A DNA stretch of 64,000 nt, taken from CBDHEY01 sp965262305 (GTDB taxonomy: Bacteria > Pseudomonadota > Gammaproteobacteria > Pseudomonadales > Cellvibrionaceae). Of this stretch, positions 55,136-63,122 are shown piece by piece. Numbering within the stretch: position 1 is the first letter of the stretch; each line of letters begins with the position of its first letter. Location: the NCBI GenBank assembly GCA_965262305.1, contig CBDHEY010000002.1:1798001-1862000 (forward strand). Direction: 5' to 3'. The translations under genes were made by a program, and so were the position numbers. The notes beneath the pieces are model-generated. The model ran no database searches and was not told the origin of the DNA. It was given only the letters and a program-made list of their open reading frames with translations.

Positions 55136-55537
55136 GTGTCAAATTACGAATCACAAGACAGCACCGAAATCGTAAGTCATACTCAGGCCACAGGCCTCAA
55201 TGAGTCTATGCAAATTCAGTTTATGTTCGGGCAAAAAATTGTAGAAGTAAATCGCCCAGAAGAATTACCGCTCATATTTGGTAGAGATAACGAAACCTGC
55301 AATATTGCGATATCTGAAGAAGTGGTTTCTAGGCAACACTGTGTTGTCGATATGATTCAAGGGCGAATTGTGCTAAAAGACCAAAGTACGAATGGTAGCT
55401 TTTTGAAAATTGGTCAAGCTGAAGAGATATGTTTAAGAAAAGGCCAATTTTATCCATTAAATGGCCGAGGAATGATAAAACTAGGCAAATCTTTTGATAA
55501 AGATGACAAAGCAATCATATATTTCAAATGTCGATAG
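55136..55537 (+). CDS. Single FHA-domain protein
   Basis: This 133-residue protein is almost all one FHA domain (about 25-125): LPLIFGRDNETCNIAISEEV, then VSRQHCVVD and QSTNGSFLKIG. The Arg, Ser and Asn of the phosphothreonine pocket are kept. The start is GTG at 55136 with AGAGGA 6 bases before it. A short Thr/Ser-rich N-terminal tail precedes the domain. It lies 49 bases upstream of the kinase gene and is probably its adaptor or substrate reader. Confidence 0.88.
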   Translation: MSNYESQDSTEIVSHTQATGLNESMQIQFMFGQKIVEVNRPEELPLIFGRDNETCNIAISEEVVSRQHCVVDMIQGRIVLKDQSTNGSFLKIGQAEEICLRKGQFYPLNGRGMIKLGKSFDKDDKAIIYFKCR

Positions 55538-55586
55538 TTTGTGCAGAAAATTCGGCTTAAATCGCGTAAGTTAACTCCAAAAGCTT

Positions 55587-57080
55587 ATGGCTGACCAGTA
55601 TTCAAAAACAACCGTCGTAGCTCCGCCAAAGGATGAAGAAGCGGACAAAACCGTCACCGTCACGCCTGATGTGACCAGAATTGATACACGAAACCTCTCT
55701 AGAGATTCCGATAAAACTCAGACAGGCGGTCCAGGTTATAACCTTAACAAGCCTGACTATTCTAACCAGACCATCGTCAACAACCGTTTTCTACTGGAAA
55801 GCTCACTCGGTTCTGGTGGAATGGGGCAAGTATTTCGCGCGAAAGATTTACGACGGGTCGAAATGGACGACTCACAGCCTTATGTAGCGCTTAAGTTACT
55901 CCGTATGGAGTTACAGGAAGACCCATCTTTTATTCAAGCACTTCAGCGAGAGTCGAAAAAAGCCCAAAGGCTCGCCCACCCGAACATCATTACTGTTTAC
56001 GACTTTGATAGAGATAATGATGTTGCTTACATCAGCATGGAGTTCCTCGATGGCGAGTCGCTAGATAAAAAAATCGCTGGACGCGCATATTCGACAAAAG
56101 ATGCTTTAGACATAATAGACAAAATGGCTCGAGGCCTTGCGTATGCGCATCAAGAAGGATTTGTGCACGCTGATTTTAAACCAGCAAACATCTTTTATAC
56201 AAAGGAAGATCAGACAAAAATCCTAGATTTTGGTATTGCTCAAGCTGTCGTTAAAGACGGAGGAAAATACCGTAGTGACGTGCAAACAAACAACCGAGAC
56301 CTCACGGTCAGCGCGCTTACGCCAAATTATGCCAGCCTTGAAATGATAAAAGGGGATAACCCCTTACCGGTAGATGACGTTTATTCTCTCTGCTGTGTGG
56401 CCTACGAGATTCTCACCGGTAAACACCCTTATCAAGATGAGTACGGAAAGAAAATTACGGCAAGACAGGCCGAGTTAGATGGTATGGAACCCCCCATTCT
56501 TAAGGGAGTTCCTCATAGGTACGCTCGAGCCATTCGAAAAGGCCTTTCTTTAAAAAGAGATGAACGGTTTGATAACGCGGGTGAATTCTTAGATGCAACC
56601 AAGCCAAAGATAACCAAGACCCACGTAAGTGTTGCCGCAGTTTTCAGTTTCTTAAGCATATTACTCTATTTTGGAACCGATATTTGGCAGGAATCGCTCG
56701 TCCCATCTACTTCAGAATTGCGAGGTGATTTAGCGCCAATTGCTGAAATTCTTCATCAAGGCGATGAAATGCTTAGTATTGGGGATGTAGATTTTGCCCA
56801 CAGACTTTATGCACAAGCTTGGGATGAAAGCACGCTTAAAGATATGGGATCGTCAGAAACAGAAATTTTGAGACGAATTGTTGATGACAGAATGAATAAA
56901 ATTGCGAAATCAGTCATAAATAAAATTAACTATAAAGATGATGATTTGTTTACACTGCAACAATATGAAATAGCACTCAGCTCATTAAAAAGAGATGCGC
57001 TTGGTACCTCAGATAAATCTATAGACAAAGCGTTGCTCAAGCTAAAAGAACAAATAGACAGCAAAAAAAATAAGAATTAA
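55587..57080 (+). CDS. Membrane-anchored Ser/Thr protein kinase
   Basis: This 497-residue protein has a 60-residue Thr-rich N-terminal tail (KTTVVAPPKDEEADKTVTVT then PDVTRIDTRN) followed by an STPK domain (about 70-340). The P-loop is GSGGMGQVFRAKD, the ATP Lys is 103, the catalytic Asp is 196 in HADFKPANIF, and the metal Asp is 214 in DFG. The Arg of HRD is Ala, so this is a non-RD kinase. One membrane helix (about 346-366, FSFLSILLYFGTDIWQ) is followed by a 130-residue C-terminal domain outside the cytoplasm. It is the third gene of the FHA-FHA-kinase-caspase locus. Confidence 0.93.
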   Translation: MADQYSKTTVVAPPKDEEADKTVTVTPDVTRIDTRNLSRDSDKTQTGGPGYNLNKPDYSNQTIVNNRFLLESSLGSGGMGQVFRAKDLRRVEMDDSQPYVALKLLRMELQEDPSFIQALQRESKKAQRLAHPNIITVYDFDRDNDVAYISMEFLDGESLDKKIAGRAYSTKDALDIIDKMARGLAYAHQEGFVHADFKPANIFYTKEDQTKILDFGIAQAVVKDGGKYRSDVQTNNRDLTVSALTPNYASLEMIKGDNPLPVDDVYSLCCVAYEILTGKHPYQDEYGKKITARQAELDGMEPPILKGVPHRYARAIRKGLSLKRDERFDNAGEFLDATKPKITKTHVSVAAVFSFLSILLYFGTDIWQESLVPSTSELRGDLAPIAEILHQGDEMLSIGDVDFAHRLYAQAWDESTLKDMGSSETEILRRIVDDRMNKIAKSVINKINYKDDDLFTLQQYEIALSSLKRDALGTSDKSIDKALLKLKEQIDSKKNKN

Positions 57081-57108
57081 TAGCCCATATAGATTTTGGA
57101 GAAGGACT

Positions 57109-58752
57109 ATGGATAATTCACAAATTCGAACACACCTTCATCTAATCGCGATAGTTATTACCTGTTTTTTTATATCATCCTGCGGATCTAGCAACACCAA
57201 AGATAGTATTGCTCAAAATCAAGATGGACTCAGCGCCGAAGAACTGTATATCGTAGATTGTTTATTGCCGGGGCAACTTCGACGCTTAGGCAATACCAAT
57301 TATTTAACACCGCGACGACCTGTTAGAACCACAAAAGTAGACTGCGAAATTCGTGGTGGTGAATATGTCGCCTATGATCGAGCTGATTACCGTACCGCGC
57401 TTAAGGTATGGCTAGAACAAGCCGAGCAGGGCAATGCGGAAGCTCAAAATTATGTTGGTGAAATTTTTGAAAAGGGGCTTGGACAAGAACCTGATTATAA
57501 ATCCGCTTTTGCTTGGTATTCAAAAGCAGCAAAACAAGGATTAAGCCGAGCCCAAATAAATTTGGGTTATATGTTTGAGAAGGGATTAGGTGTCGATAAA
57601 GATGTAGCAAAAGCCTTGAACCTTTATCGCCAAGCCTCTGGTTTGGAAGGCGATGAATTAATTCTTAGTTCAGAATCAAAAAAAGAACTAGAAAAAGCGC
57701 GATCAGAAACAAATAAAAAAGTCATCCTCGCAAATGCACAGACAAAAGCGCTAAAAAGTCAATTGGAAAGCATGGAAAACCAAATCGTAGCGCTTGAAAA
57801 CTCCGATTCCCAAGCACAAATAGCAGAACTTACTGCAGAAATTTCTGTGTTACGCGAACTTTATGATCAAGCCGAATCAGAACGAGTGAGCTTAGATGAT
57901 CAGCTTTCTGGATTAAACCTCGCTTATCGAAATGTCCGTGAATCTCCGCTCTTATCCTCCGCCATCGAATTAGATATTGAAGACCGTGTTTTAAAGGATA
58001 TTAATTTTGGGCGTTATTACGCTGTAATCATAGGCAATCAAAACTATCGATACTTTGATAATTTACGATCACCCATGCGAGATGCCGAACGATTAAAACA
58101 AGTACTCGAAGAAAAATACGGTTTTATCGTTTTATTATTGCCCGATGCGAACGAAAAAATTATCTTAAATACGCTTAATGATTTAAGTGAACGACTTACG
58201 GAGAAAGATAATTTATTAGTTTATTACGCAGGTCATGGAAACATATCAGAAAATGCAAGTACTAAACGTGAACGCGGATATTGGTTACCTATCGATGCTC
58301 AACAATCCAGTATTAGTAATTGGATCAATAACGCCGTAATCAATGATCATTTAGACCGATTAAATGCCCGTTCAATTCTTGTAGTTGCCGATTCGTGCTA
58401 TGCCGGTCAACTTGGAGCCGAAAGTAGTTCCTTTCTATTTGGTACCAATTCCAAGTTGAGTGAAAAATCCATAAAACTAGGCTTATCTCATAGATCCCGG
58501 GTTGTCATTTCATCTGGTGGGGTAAAACCCGTGCTTGATGGAACCGTTTCTGATCATTCAGTGTTTGCATTATCGTTAATTGACGTGCTCGAAGAAAACA
58601 ATAATATTTTGCGGGATAGTATGCTTTATTCTCAACTTGCGGTGAATGTAAAACAACGCAATACCTATGTAGATATTAAGCAAGACCCTGAAATGAAACC
58701 TATTCGATCTGCAGGTCATGAAGGTGGGAGTTTTTATTTTATACCAAATTAA
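57109..58752 (+). CDS. Outer-membrane-type lipoprotein with Sel1 repeats and a caspase-like (C14) domain
   Basis: This 547-residue protein has a lipobox (FISSCGS, Cys25; Gly at +2 favours the outer membrane). Two further cysteines, 51 (DCLLPGQLRRLG) and 79 (DCEIRGGEYV), could form a disulfide. Two Sel1 repeats (about 103-180) are followed by a coiled coil (about 185-280) and a caspase-like domain (about 300-540): FGRYYAVIIGNQNYRYFDNL, the catalytic His376 in LVYYAGHGN and Cys430 in VVADSCYAGQLG. It lies 28 bases after the kinase gene, so it is likely in the same operon. The substrate is unknown. Confidence 0.9.
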   Translation: MDNSQIRTHLHLIAIVITCFFISSCGSSNTKDSIAQNQDGLSAEELYIVDCLLPGQLRRLGNTNYLTPRRPVRTTKVDCEIRGGEYVAYDRADYRTALKVWLEQAEQGNAEAQNYVGEIFEKGLGQEPDYKSAFAWYSKAAKQGLSRAQINLGYMFEKGLGVDKDVAKALNLYRQASGLEGDELILSSESKKELEKARSETNKKVILANAQTKALKSQLESMENQIVALENSDSQAQIAELTAEISVLRELYDQAESERVSLDDQLSGLNLAYRNVRESPLLSSAIELDIEDRVLKDINFGRYYAVIIGNQNYRYFDNLRSPMRDAERLKQVLEEKYGFIVLLLPDANEKIILNTLNDLSERLTEKDNLLVYYAGHGNISENASTKRERGYWLPIDAQQSSISNWINNAVINDHLDRLNARSILVVADSCYAGQLGAESSSFLFGTNSKLSEKSIKLGLSHRSRVVISSGGVKPVLDGTVSDHSVFALSLIDVLEENNNILRDSMLYSQLAVNVKQRNTYVDIKQDPEMKPIRSAGHEGGSFYFIPN

Positions 58753-58757
58753 ATATA

Positions 58758-59609
58758 TTAATTAAAGCCAACGCCTTCTAGGATCTGTGGCCATATTCTC
58801 TCCCAACAACAATGATGGGTAAAATTGGGATAAAATAGATTAATTACGTTTTTTTGCTGAAATGTTGACTCTAATAACAGTTTTTTCTCAATTGTTTTAT
58901 CTTTTTCTCCCAATAAGTTTATCACTTTTACTGTTGAGTCTAACGGCAGGTAATTGGTCGCTTCTAATGAATCAGTCAACTTGGGAAAACCATAATGGTC
59001 AGCCCATCTTAGATGATTTAAATTCGGATCAATTGTCAGAACTGCACTAATGTCATTACGTGTTGCTGCAATCAAATACGCAAGCGTTCCTCCTCCGCTG
59101 TGACCTATAATCGAGATATTTTTTAAATTAAACTGTTCTTTTAAGTTGTCCAAAATATCATTCAGCGCTAACACTACAACTTTCGAATAACGTGCACTTG
59201 TCCAATATTTGGTATCGCAGTAGCTGGGTATTTTTTCCCACCCATAACAAGGGCGACTCAAGTAAAATGAAAGCTTATCATCATGAGACATCAAGCGAAG
59301 GGCGAGGTTTCTCTTAGAAGTGGGATTTTCGTTTATTTTAGAAGCAGAAATATAAGGTTTACCGTCACCTTCGAGATAGATATGTGCTGTGCTTTTATCA
59401 AATGTATTTTCTTTTAGTACATTATAATTTGAGAGAACGATTAGCTCGAAAATACCTGCTTCGATAATTAAAGGGGTAAGTGAATCAGATTTTATTACTT
59501 TTCTAAGATTTTTATGTAATTGACTTTGCTGCGACCCTGAGGCACAACCAATTAAAAATATAAGAAACAAATAAAAAAGTATATTATAACTAAACTTAAA
59601 ATAACCCAC
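58758..59609 (-). CDS. Alpha/beta-hydrolase-like lipoprotein
   Basis: This 283-residue protein begins at GTG 59609; no ATG upstream is possible. A lipobox (FLIGCAS) near residue 22 follows a signal segment. The nucleophile motif is IIGHSGGGTLAYL; the last His is probably in FTHHCCWERIW. The fold suggests an esterase or lipase-like enzyme at the envelope. The gene faces the caspase gene tail to tail, 5 bases apart, so it is not in the same operon. The start lies at the modA start, with almost no space between. Confidence 0.7.
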   Translation of the reverse strand: MGYFKFSYNILFYLFLIFLIGCASGSQQSQLHKNLRKVIKSDSLTPLIIEAGIFELIVLSNYNVLKENTFDKSTAHIYLEGDGKPYISASKINENPTSKRNLALRLMSHDDKLSFYLSRPCYGWEKIPSYCDTKYWTSARYSKVVVLALNDILDNLKEQFNLKNISIIGHSGGGTLAYLIAATRNDISAVLTIDPNLNHLRWADHYGFPKLTDSLEATNYLPLDSTVKVINLLGEKDKTIEKKLLLESTFQQKNVINLFYPNFTHHCCWERIWPQILEGVGFN

Positions 59610-59630
59610 GTGATTATCTACATTAATTTT

Positions 59631-60374
59631 ATGACTCGTTATACATCCATTTTATTCTTTCTTTTATGTTTTTCAAAGGTAAGCACCGCTGATACCATTC
59701 AAGTTGCGGTTGCCTCTAACTTTATAGCAACTATGAAAGAATTAATTGCTAAATTTGAAATAAACAGTGAACACAAAATTAAATTATCAACAGGTTCATC
59801 CGGGAAAATATTTGCACAAATTGCACAAGGCGCTCCCTATGATGTTTTCTTTTCCGCAGATCAAAGCAAACCCGAAAAACTTGCAACGCTAGGTTTTGGC
59901 ATAAATGAAAGTCGTTTTACCTATGCTAAGGGGAAGCTGGTATTGTGGTCAAATAAAGATGATTATGAAGTAAGTAAGTCGGTGCTTTTGGCCGGGAATT
60001 ATAAAAAAATAGCGCTTGCTAATCCAAGATTAGCACCCTACGGAATGGCCGCTAAAGATGTTATAAACCACTTCAACATTACAAACAAAACAAAAAATAA
60101 GCTGATACAGGGCGAAAATATATCACAGGTATACCAATTCATCGAAACTAAGAATGTCGATCTAGGTTTCGTTGCTTTATCACAAATGAAGAGTTCACAG
60201 AACTCTGGAAAACAAAACTACTGGCTGATTCCCCAACACATTTATACGCCAATAAAACAGGACTTAATCGTATTAAGACGTACCAAAAAAATGTCTATCG
60301 TTAATGAATTTGTCACATTTATTAAGAGCCAAGAGGGAAAAGACATCATCAAACATTATGGATATGATGTATAG
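59631..60374 (+). CDS. modA: Molybdate-binding protein ModA
   Basis: This 247-residue protein is a ModA-type periplasmic binding protein: a signal peptide (TRYTSILFFLLCFSKVSTA), IQVAVASNFIATMKELIAKF, STGSSGKIFAQIAQGAPYDV, and FSADQSKPEKL with the usual substrate residues. I start at ATG 59631 because the signal peptide begins there; GTG 59610 would add seven residues. No modBC transporter genes follow, so it is an orphan here. It would supply molybdate for enzymes such as IorAB. Confidence 0.85.
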   Translation: MTRYTSILFFLLCFSKVSTADTIQVAVASNFIATMKELIAKFEINSEHKIKLSTGSSGKIFAQIAQGAPYDVFFSADQSKPEKLATLGFGINESRFTYAKGKLVLWSNKDDYEVSKSVLLAGNYKKIALANPRLAPYGMAAKDVINHFNITNKTKNKLIQGENISQVYQFIETKNVDLGFVALSQMKSSQNSGKQNYWLIPQHIYTPIKQDLIVLRRTKKMSIVNEFVTFIKSQEGKDIIKHYGYDV

Positions 60375-60462
60375 GTTTTGGATTTTAAAAACACGATTTT
60401 TTATGACAGAATCCCCCAATTAGATTCGGTAGCATAGTTATCAAAATAGACTCTATTAGAAA

Positions 60463-60906
60463 TCAACCTTGCGGCAGGGATACGACAGAAAACCAAAAAT
60501 TTTCTACAGCAGTTACTACATTAATAAACTGATCTAACTCTATAGGTTTAACAATATAGCTATTTGCATGAGAGTCGTAAGATTTAATGATATCCCTTTC
60601 AGCTTCTGAACTGGTGAGTATCACAACTGGCGTTCGTTTTAGAACTTCATGTGTTTTTACAAATTCGAGTACTTCACGTCCATCTTTTTTAGGAAGATTT
60701 AAATCGAGCAAGATTAAATCAGGCCTAATAGCATCTTCATATCCAGGGTCCATGTTCAAATACGCTAAGGCTTCTTCTCCATCTCTAACTATATGAAGAT
60801 TATTCGCTATTTTTGCTTCAGAAAATGCTTCTTTGGTGAGAAGTACATCGCCAGGATTATCTTCGACTAACAAAATATCAATTGGGGTTGCGTTAATTTG
60901 ACTCAT
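60463..60906 (-). CDS. Single-domain response regulator (CheY/Rcp1-like)
   Basis: This 147-residue receiver has IDILLVEDNPGDVLLTKEAF, the phosphoacceptor Asp in LILLDLNLPKKDGREVLEF, the Thr in VVILTSSEAERD and Lys in SYIVKPIELDQF. I start at ATG 60906; GTG at 60918 would add four residues. The sequence is typical of the small regulators paired with phytochrome-like kinases. It lies just after such a kinase, so the two are a cognate pair. Confidence 0.88.
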   Translation of the reverse strand: MSQINATPIDILLVEDNPGDVLLTKEAFSEAKIANNLHIVRDGEEALAYLNMDPGYEDAIRPDLILLDLNLPKKDGREVLEFVKTHEVLKRTPVVILTSSEAERDIIKSYDSHANSYIVKPIELDQFINVVTAVENFWFSVVSLPQG

Positions 60907-60921
60907 ATATTCGTTCACATC

Positions 60922-62940
60922 TCATTTATTATTTTTAGGAAGTGTAAAAAATACTTGTGTTCCTAGACTTAATTCTGACTCAGCCCAAATCTTACCACCT
61001 AGTTCCTCAATTGTCTTTCGACATATTGACAAACCCATTCCAGTTCCTGGATATTGATCATTCCTATGTAAACGCTTAAATGGTTCAAATATTTTTGAAC
61101 AATATTCCTGCTTCATACCAATTCCATTATCAGAAATAATGAAAACCCATTTATCGTGCATTGGTTCAAAGGTGATCGAAATTTTAGGCGACTCGTTCTC
61201 TTTTCTATATTTGATAGAATTTCCGATAACATTCTGAAAAACCGAGAGAATTCTTACTGGATTTACACGAATTCTCGGTAGATTATCCTGCCATTCAACT
61301 AGTGCGTTACTTTGTTCTATTGTTGCGGACAATGCAGATTCAACAATCGATGGAATATCATTTAAATCCACTATTTCATAATTCTCTCCTTGATCACCAA
61401 TGCTCGCATACTCTAGTAAATCTTTAACTAATTTTTGCATACGAATTGCTCCTTCTTTCGCATATTTAATATATTCTAATCCTCGCTCGTCTAAAATATC
61501 TCTATAGTTTCGTTCTAGCAAGCTGGTAAAGTTACTCACCATTCGGAGTGGTTCTTGAAGGTCATGGGATGCAACATAAGCAAATCGTTCAAGTTCTTTA
61601 TTAGATCGAAGAATTTCATCTAAAGCAGCTTTTTTGTCAGATATATCGTCAACCGATCCAGCCATCCTAGTGGCTTTGCCTTCTGCATCCCATATTGCTT
61701 GACCGCGCGCGTGAATCCATACATAAGTTCCGTCGTTTCGTTTTAACCGGTATTCAACTTTATAGGGTGTTTTATTTTCAATATGACTAAATAGGGCGGT
61801 TTCAATTTCTTCTTTATCATGAGGATGAAGGCGTTCAGAAAATTCTTCATAACATGGCCTAAATTCCTTATCTGAAATTCCAACTATCTCTTTAAACCTG
61901 TCAGACCAAAATAATTCATTTGTCGTTACGTTCCAATCCCATAATCCGACCGAAGCTCCCTTAATTGCTAATTCATATCGTTCTTTGCTCTCAGCAATTA
62001 TATCCTCGTGCTTTTTCCGTTCAGTAATATCTCGACCAATTCCTAAGAGATATTTTTTATCCTTATTGTCATAAAATCGAATTTTTTTAGTTTCGAGTGT
62101 CCGTTTTTTTCCATCGGGAAATAAAATTGTTTCTTCTGTTTGCGAAAAGCCTTCCTTTAAAGCCTTTTTGTCAAACTTTAAAAACTCTTCTGCTTCTGAA
62201 TCATCATAAGATTCCAAGGTTGTGAAACCAATAATCTTATCTCGACTCGATTCTGGATACACGTTGATGAATGCAGGATTTGCTCGAACAATTCGAAATT
62301 TATCATCTTTAACGAAAATCAAATCAGGAATGACATCCTGTACAAGTTGCAGAAAGTTGTTAGACTCTTCTAATTTTGAAAGATTATTTTCTTGTGTAAG
62401 TTCCGATGAGATGAACTGAGCTATTAATTGTAAAAATGACTTTTCGAAATTTGAAAAGGCAGAAGTCCGAGATTCAAATTTTGCAAAGCTTACAGTTCCA
62501 AATGGCTTCTGGTTTACAAATATTGTTGTTCCAATATAAGAGTTTAGCTTCTGATTTTTGTAGCAAGGATGTTCAGAAATTTCCGAATTTTTAGCATCAA
62601 TTACTGAAAAAACGTGTGCATGGCCAAATACGTGCGAACAATACGTATCTTTGTAGAAAAATTGAGATTCAACTTCTGTTTTCCCAGATGGTCGAGCATA
62701 AATTACTCTGTAAAAATCTCCTTTTATTTCACTAATTGCCCCAAATTCCAAGTTAAAGTAAGTTATACCAAGATCAAGGAATATGTCCATTTTTTTTTCT
62801 AATGTAACGGACGTATCAGTTGCAATAGCACAAAGCTGGTTTAAAACATCCTCTTGTTTTATCTGCGGATCTACGTTAGAAATTTCACCTTGAGCTTGCT
62901 TTTTTGATTCCAATGGAGCCCCCAAAACAATAATAAACAT
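60922..62940 (-). CDS. GAF-PAS-PAS sensor histidine kinase
   Basis: This 672-residue soluble kinase has an N-terminal GAF domain (about 35-180), two PAS domains (about 195-310, with DDSEAEEFLKFDKKALKEG, and 320-435, with WDWNVTTNELFWSDRFKEIV), a HisKA domain with His in RFAYVASHDLQEPLRM and an HATPase domain (NVIGNSIKYRKENES; ISDNGIGMKQEYCSKIFEPF; GTGMGLSICRKTIEELGGKI). The start is uncertain: ATG 62940 has no ribosome site, while TTG at residue 10 follows GGGGG. It is paired with the response regulator 3 bases downstream. The signal sensed is unknown. Confidence 0.9.
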   Translation of the reverse strand: MFIIVLGAPLESKKQAQGEISNVDPQIKQEDVLNQLCAIATDTSVTLEKKMDIFLDLGITYFNLEFGAISEIKGDFYRVIYARPSGKTEVESQFFYKDTYCSHVFGHAHVFSVIDAKNSEISEHPCYKNQKLNSYIGTTIFVNQKPFGTVSFAKFESRTSAFSNFEKSFLQLIAQFISSELTQENNLSKLEESNNFLQLVQDVIPDLIFVKDDKFRIVRANPAFINVYPESSRDKIIGFTTLESYDDSEAEEFLKFDKKALKEGFSQTEETILFPDGKKRTLETKKIRFYDNKDKKYLLGIGRDITERKKHEDIIAESKERYELAIKGASVGLWDWNVTTNELFWSDRFKEIVGISDKEFRPCYEEFSERLHPHDKEEIETALFSHIENKTPYKVEYRLKRNDGTYVWIHARGQAIWDAEGKATRMAGSVDDISDKKAALDEILRSNKELERFAYVASHDLQEPLRMVSNFTSLLERNYRDILDERGLEYIKYAKEGAIRMQKLVKDLLEYASIGDQGENYEIVDLNDIPSIVESALSATIEQSNALVEWQDNLPRIRVNPVRILSVFQNVIGNSIKYRKENESPKISITFEPMHDKWVFIISDNGIGMKQEYCSKIFEPFKRLHRNDQYPGTGMGLSICRKTIEELGGKIWAESELSLGTQVFFTLPKNNK

Positions 62941-63122
62941 GCCAGTAAAGCATTTTATTACTCGCTAATCAGATATACTCGTTTGAAAAACACAATATTT
63001 CCTGTATACCTTATTTTAGTATACGAAGTGTAAATATGTTAAAAATATATCCTTAGGTAAACCTTAACGCTATTTATAAATTACACCAAGAGATTATATT
63101 TGGTTTACGAGGTTCCGCTTCA

